NCBI GenBank assembly: GCA_902768435.1
Contig: CACXLJ010000026.1
Location: 1-64,000 of the forward strand
From: an uncultured Bacteroidales bacterium
Lineage (GTDB): Bacteria > Bacteroidota > Bacteroidia > Bacteroidales > Muribaculaceae
Length of the DNA: 64,000 nucleotides
Direction of reading: 5' to 3'
Shown: positions 60,370 through 64,000 of the stretch, piece by piece
Layout: each line of letters opens with the position of its first letter
Position numbering within the stretch: the stretch's first letter is position 1
The notes under the pieces: generated by a model
What the model saw: only the letters and a program-made list of their open reading frames with translations
The model's database searches: none
Told to the model about the DNA's origin: nothing
Made by a program: the position numbers and the translations under genes

Positions 60370-61149
60370 TTAATCGTTAACCTGCACAATCATACCATCA
60401 TAGGCCAATTCAACCAATTCTGGTAGCCTTGCATTCACCTCGGCATGCAGACCCATATCGTGGCTCATATGGATGAGAATGGCGCGGCCCGGTTGAATCT
60501 TTTCAATCACAGCAAGCGTTTCACCGAGCGACATGTGCGACAAATGCTCACGCTGCCGCAGGGCATTGATTACCAGTAGCGGCACATGGCGCAACTGCTC
60601 CACCACCGCATCATCCATCGTCTTGCAATCGGTGATATAAGCCAGCGGGCCTATCTTGAAACCCAAGATAGGCAACTTGTAGTGCATGACCGGCAAGGGC
60701 AGGATCTCAACATCGCCTATACTGAATGGCACATTCTCGACGATAGGCGTCACTGCCAATCGCGGCACACCCATGTAGAGATGCTCGGCAAAACAGTAAG
60801 GCAAGCGGGCCTTGAGGTCGTCGATCACATCCTGACGGGCATATATCGGGAAATCGCCGTCGGCGCAATAGGCACGCAGGTCGTCGATGCCGCCCACATG
60901 ATCGTAGTGGATGTGGGTAATGAGCAGGGCATCCAAGTCGTTGTTGCTCGCCGTGAGCATCTGCTGGCGAAAATCGGGGCCGCAGTCGAGCAGTAGCCGT
61001 TTTCCTTTGTAGCGCACAATGGCGCTGGCACGCAACCGCTTGTCGTGCGGGTCGGCCGACTGGCACACATGGCAGTCACACCTGATTTGAGGGACGCCCG
61101 TCGATGTTCCCGTTCCCAAAAATTCTATCTCAAGCCTATCTGTTTTCAT
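60370..61149 (-). CDS. MBL-fold hydrolase, PhnP-like
   Basis: A 259-aa metallo-beta-lactamase-fold protein: FLGTGTSTGVPQIRCDCHVCQ (10-30, including the extra-Cys zinc cluster CxCxxC of the PhnP class), ITHIHYDHVGG (77-87, HxHxDH), VMHY (near 153) and ILIHMSHDMGLH near the C-terminus. PhnP-like enzymes hydrolyse cyclic phosphodiesters. It overlaps the lipoprotein gene upstream by 4 nt (ATGA), indicating translational coupling. Confidence 0.85.
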   Translation of the reverse strand: MKTDRLEIEFLGTGTSTGVPQIRCDCHVCQSADPHDKRLRASAIVRYKGKRLLLDCGPDFRQQMLTASNNDLDALLITHIHYDHVGGIDDLRAYCADGDFPIYARQDVIDDLKARLPYCFAEHLYMGVPRLAVTPIVENVPFSIGDVEILPLPVMHYKLPILGFKIGPLAYITDCKTMDDAVVEQLRHVPLLVINALRQREHLSHMSLGETLAVIEKIQPGRAILIHMSHDMGLHAEVNARLPELVELAYDGMIVQVND

Positions 61150-62081
61150 CGCCTCTTGGTCTTCAGTAATCCGTCTTCAAAATAGAGATAAACGCCACCA
61201 TCGTAGTACCAGTACTCCCGCATGCCGCCTTGCTCGGGCAAGCGGTTGATGCTCTTGGGAGCACCCATCGATAGTTGGCATTCCTCTTTAGTCATGTCTT
61301 CCTGCACTGTACCGTGCACAATGTGCTCCCACACATCGTTGTCGATATTCGGGTAATTCTTGCGAGGGTTGGTGAGCGAAAACTGCGCTTCAAAACTGCG
61401 CTGACGCATCGTCCTCGTGCCGTCGGACACCCACATCATGGCTTGTTCGCCATTGTCCTGCGCTTCAAAGGTCACCTTCAAGGCATAGACCTTGTTGCCC
61501 GGTTCCACACGCAAGATTTTCACCGGAACGAACTGGCGACCGTCTTTCATCGCACCACTGTCGGGCGTATACCAGAGGCGCGTCATGATGTAATAGGTAT
61601 TGCCCACGAGTTGACTTGCTGCACGCTTCACCACATCCTCGTCGATGAAAAAGGGAATGCTGTAAGCGGGGTGCAAATCGGCAAGTTCCTTGCCGGTGCG
61701 GTAACTGTAGGTGTGTGCGCCATCGGTAAACTGCAAGGTCACCAGACTGTTGTTGTCGAGCAGGCTGCCGGTGGTATAGCCAGCATAACTCACATATCGT
61801 CCGCCCAGGTGCAGTGTGTCGGTGCTGTATTCGGCACTGGGCTGGAACATGAGCCGAGCCTGGTCGTCGCACACATAAAAGCGCTTGCCCACACCCCACG
61901 AAGCCACCGAGTCGACTGGAGTAATGTCGAGCAACTTGGGTGTATTGCCCGATTCGGTCACCGTCGACAGCACGCGCGCCACATCCTTGTCGGTCACCTT
62001 CTTGGTACCTTCCACACCCGTGAAGCAGCTGCTAAACAGCAACGGGAACAACATCAGCGATATGAGCAAACTCTTTCTCAT
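61146..62081 (-). CDS. Lipoprotein of unknown function
   Basis: A 311-aa protein with a lipoprotein signal (MRKSLLISLMLFPLLFSSCF, Cys19). The mature part is beta-rich (YAGYTTGSLLDNNSLVTLQF, GNKVYALKVTFEAQ) and ends in SMGAPKSINRLPEQGGMREY, YYDGGVYLYFEDGLLKT. This C-terminal end resembles the SmpA/BamE-like repeat in which a short strand precedes a G-P turn, but I do not assign a family. A -7 box TATCTTTG is at 62101-62108 (minus strand). First gene of a pair with the PhnP-like hydrolase and divergent from mutS2. Confidence 0.65.
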   Translation of the reverse strand: MRKSLLISLMLFPLLFSSCFTGVEGTKKVTDKDVARVLSTVTESGNTPKLLDITPVDSVASWGVGKRFYVCDDQARLMFQPSAEYSTDTLHLGGRYVSYAGYTTGSLLDNNSLVTLQFTDGAHTYSYRTGKELADLHPAYSIPFFIDEDVVKRAASQLVGNTYYIMTRLWYTPDSGAMKDGRQFVPVKILRVEPGNKVYALKVTFEAQDNGEQAMMWVSDGTRTMRQRSFEAQFSLTNPRKNYPNIDNDVWEHIVHGTVQEDMTKEECQLSMGAPKSINRLPEQGGMREYWYYDGGVYLYFEDGLLKTKRR

Positions 62082-62146
62082 TTTTTGCTATTTATTGTGA
62101 CAAAGATACTACTTTATTCGCAATATCACCCCCAAGCCCCTTCCGT

Positions 62147-62178
62147 TTTGCATATTTTTAAAGAAATCGCTACTTTTG
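62147..62178 (+). promoter_or_regulatory. mutS2 promoter
   Basis: TTTG at 62147-62150 and TACTTTTG at 62171-62178, 20 bp apart, 10 nt before the ATG at 62189. A near-leaderless transcript is predicted. Confidence 0.7.
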
Positions 62179-62188
62179 CACACAATTT

Positions 62189-64000
62189 ATGATATACCCT
62201 AAGAATTTTGAACAGAAAATAGGCTTCGATGTCGTCCGACACGAGATTCTGCGCCGTTGCGTGAGCCCCATGGGCGTCTCATGCGCCGAACGCATGCAGT
62301 TCAGCGCACGCTTCGACGATGTGCGCCGCTGGCTCACACAGACCAACGAGTTCCTCGCCATTTTGCAATCGAAACGGGAATTCCCGCTCAACTTCTACTT
62401 CGACCTGAGGGCTCCCCTGCGCACCATTGCCACGCCGGGCACTTATCTCACTGCCGAAAACCTGTTCAACCTGCAGCGCTCGCTCAACACCGTGGGGCAA
62501 ATCATCGACTTCTTCAAGCCCGAAGACGATGAACCCTCGCCCTACCCCCAACTCAGCCGACTCACGGCATCGCTCAACAGTTTTCCTGCTATCACTGCCC
62601 ACATCGCCCATATCATCGACAAGTTTGGCAATGTGAAAGACAACGCCTCGCCGCAACTGCTCGAACTCAGGCAGACCATTGCCTCGACCACAGCGAGCAT
62701 CAATGGCATCATGCGGCGCATCATCGGTCAAGGCAGGCAGAGCGGCGTGTTTGACAGCGACACAGCACCCAGCGTGCGCGACGGGCGACTCGTGCTGCCC
62801 GTCTCGCCCATGCACAAACGCAAAGTGAAAGGCATTGTTCACGACGAGTCGGCTTCGGGCAAGACCATCTTCATTGAACCCGAAGAAATTGTCCAAGCCA
62901 ACAACCGCATACGCGAGACCGAGGCCGAAATGGCGCGCGAAATCATTCGCATCCTCACCGAGGTCACCGACCTTATCAGGCCTCATGCCAACGAACTCCT
63001 TAACACCTATGCCACATTGGGCATCATCGACTTCATCCGTGCCAAGGCGCTGTTTGCCCTCGACATCGATGCACAGATGCCCCACCTGCACAACAAACCC
63101 GCCATCGAGTGGTATCATGCTGTGCACCCTGCCCTCTTCCTCTCGCTCAAGCAGCAAGGCAAAGAGGTGGTGCCGCTCAATATCGAACTCAACGACACCA
63201 ACCGCATACTCATCATCTCGGGTCCCAACGCCGGCGGCAAGAGCGTGTGCCTCAAAACCGTGGGCGTGATCCAGTACATGATGCAGTGCGGTGTGCTGCC
63301 ACCACTTCACAGCAACTCGCACATGGGCTTCTTCAAGAGCATCTTCATCGACATTGGCGACCAGCAGTCGATTGAGGATGACCTCAGTACCTACAGTTCG
63401 CACCTGCAGAACATGAAGACATTCCTCAACAGCGGCGACCAGCAGTCGCTCATGCTCATCGACGAGTTTGGCAGTGGCACCGAACCACAAATAGGCGCTG
63501 CCATTGCACAGGCCATCCTGGAGCAACTCAACGGCAAGCACATCATGGGCGTCATCACCACCCACTATCACAACCTCAAGCACATGGCCGACGAAACGCC
63601 AGGCCTCATCAATGGCGCCATGCTCTATGACCGCCAGCACATGCAGCCGCTCTTCCAGCTGTCGATCGGCTATCCAGGCAGTTCATTTGCCATCGAGATT
63701 GCTCGCAAGACGGGGCTTCCCGCCCAGGTCATCGACAAGGCGAGCGAGATTGTTGGCAGCGACTACATCAACATGGACAAGTATCTGCTCGACATTGTGC
63801 GCGACCGCAAATACTGGGAAAACAAGCGCTACGACATTCACCAGAAGGAGAAACGCCTCGATGCCATCATTGCCGACTTTAACGCCCGCATCGACGCCCT
63901 CAAGCAAGAGCACAAATCCATCATCAAGGAAGCCCGCAACGAAGCCGAAGACATCATTCGCCAGAGCAATGCACAGGTAGAGCGCACCATCAAGGAAATA
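62189..64000 (+). CDS. mutS2: Endonuclease MutS2, 5' part
   Basis: Partial, open at the right edge: 604 codons from ATG 62189 (MIYPKNFEQKIGFDVVRHEI). The N-terminal core (1-320) contains RDGRLVLPVSPMHKRKVKGI (about 194) and the helical clamp. The MutS ATPase follows with Walker A SGPNAGGKSV (about 347), FFKSIFIDIGDQQSIEDDLS (about 380) with Walker B MLIDEFGSGTEP (about 421), then the MutS2-specific helical region (GYPGSSFAIEIARKTGLP). The C-terminal Smr nuclease domain would lie beyond the window. MutS2 lacks the mismatch-binding domain; it limits recombination or acts on collided ribosomes. Divergent from the lipoprotein gene. Confidence 0.95.
   Translation, partial: MIYPKNFEQKIGFDVVRHEILRRCVSPMGVSCAERMQFSARFDDVRRWLTQTNEFLAILQSKREFPLNFYFDLRAPLRTIATPGTYLTAENLFNLQRSLNTVGQIIDFFKPEDDEPSPYPQLSRLTASLNSFPAITAHIAHIIDKFGNVKDNASPQLLELRQTIASTTASINGIMRRIIGQGRQSGVFDSDTAPSVRDGRLVLPVSPMHKRKVKGIVHDESASGKTIFIEPEEIVQANNRIRETEAEMAREIIRILTEVTDLIRPHANELLNTYATLGIIDFIRAKALFALDIDAQMPHLHNKPAIEWYHAVHPALFLSLKQQGKEVVPLNIELNDTNRILIISGPNAGGKSVCLKTVGVIQYMMQCGVLPPLHSNSHMGFFKSIFIDIGDQQSIEDDLSTYSSHLQNMKTFLNSGDQQSLMLIDEFGSGTEPQIGAAIAQAILEQLNGKHIMGVITTHYHNLKHMADETPGLINGAMLYDRQHMQPLFQLSIGYPGSSFAIEIARKTGLPAQVIDKASEIVGSDYINMDKYLLDIVRDRKYWENKRYDIHQKEKRLDAIIADFNARIDALKQEHKSIIKEARNEAEDIIRQSNAQVERTIKEI

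Noticed and set aside
1..64000. Insertion sequences, prophage or integrative element
   Set aside because: No transposase, integrase, phage structural or conjugation gene was recognised on either strand.

Overview
The window looks like chromosome of a gut-type Bacteroidales, most likely Muribaculaceae or a close relative. The evidence is repeated use of the Bacteroidetes sigma-ABfrA promoter (a -33 TTG/TTTG and a -7 TAnnTTTG about 19-20 bp apart), weak Shine-Dalgarno sites, an RprX/RprY-type two-component pair, a BspA-like leucine-rich-repeat protein, a TonB-dependent receptor, a streptopain-like C10 protease, SusE/F-like and dockerin-like C-terminal modules, and anaerobic metabolism (PFOR, PPi-phosphofructokinase, butyrate kinase). 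I see no rRNA, CRISPR, transposase, integrase or prophage. Coding density is high and most genes are housekeeping. The accessory features are surface proteins, a toxin-antitoxin pair and intergenic minisatellites.

Layout. 0.1-5 kb: zincin-like small protein, HD-domain protein, KptA/Tpt1, PPi-dependent phosphofructokinase, secreted beta-helix protein. 5-14.4 kb: membrane-anchored PP2C-like pseudophosphatase, PFOR behind a structured leader, GH84 beta-N-acetylglucosaminidase, ABC-F ATPase. 14.7-19.5 kb: radA and a SpoU methyltransferase, then ptb-buk. 19.6-24.2 kb: tRNA-Arg, a frame-broken secreted protein with a dockerin-like tail (paralog A), the GGGtGRT/NifU-like pair, a lipocalin-like lipoprotein, two small unknowns. 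24.3-28.3 kb: DUF2520-KdsC-Maf operon, ATP-grasp-like protein, tRNA-Gln, rpsP. 28.4-33.5 kb: BspA-like LRR protein, 1.1 kb of repeat-rich non-coding DNA, DUF3298-like lipoprotein, rsmG and an MBL hydrolase, tRNA-Gly, small lipoprotein. 34-39.7 kb: rpsA, an unknown exported protein, frame-broken paralog B with a SusE-like tail, plsC. 39.9-45 kb: rprY-rprX, two tandem exported paralogs, sodB with a HEAT-like gene. 45-50.8 kb: 1084-aa C10 protease, MqsR/MqsA-like toxin-antitoxin pair, zinc-ribbon peptide, second sodB. 50.9-57.6 kb: a minus-strand operon dxr-rseP-rlmI-like-unknown-DPP III. 57.7-64 kb: TonB receptor with a Cys/His-rich membrane protein, MBL hydrolase and lipoprotein, and the 5' part of mutS2, which runs off the end.

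How it fits together. PPi-phosphofructokinase and PFOR give glycolysis and oxidative pyruvate decarboxylation to acetyl-CoA and reduced ferredoxin. Ptb-Buk converts an acyl-CoA to an acid with ATP gain. The two superoxide dismutases protect such oxygen-labile Fe-S enzymes. GH84, the C10 protease, DPP III, LRR, beta-helix and SusE-like proteins form a secreted, nutrient-foraging layer. Dxr, RseP, PlsC and KdsC serve isoprenoid and envelope biogenesis.

The most unusual signals are: two homologous secreted proteins, 17 kb apart, with different C-terminal modules and each broken by a +1-type frame change near the module junction; nearly identical dockerin-like tails on otherwise unrelated exported proteins; a family of 8- and 9-bp-period minisatellites confined to intergenic DNA; three exact-period 33-bp repeats before the ABC-F gene; a structured PFOR leader; and several genes whose -7 box lies only 7-10 nt from the start codon.
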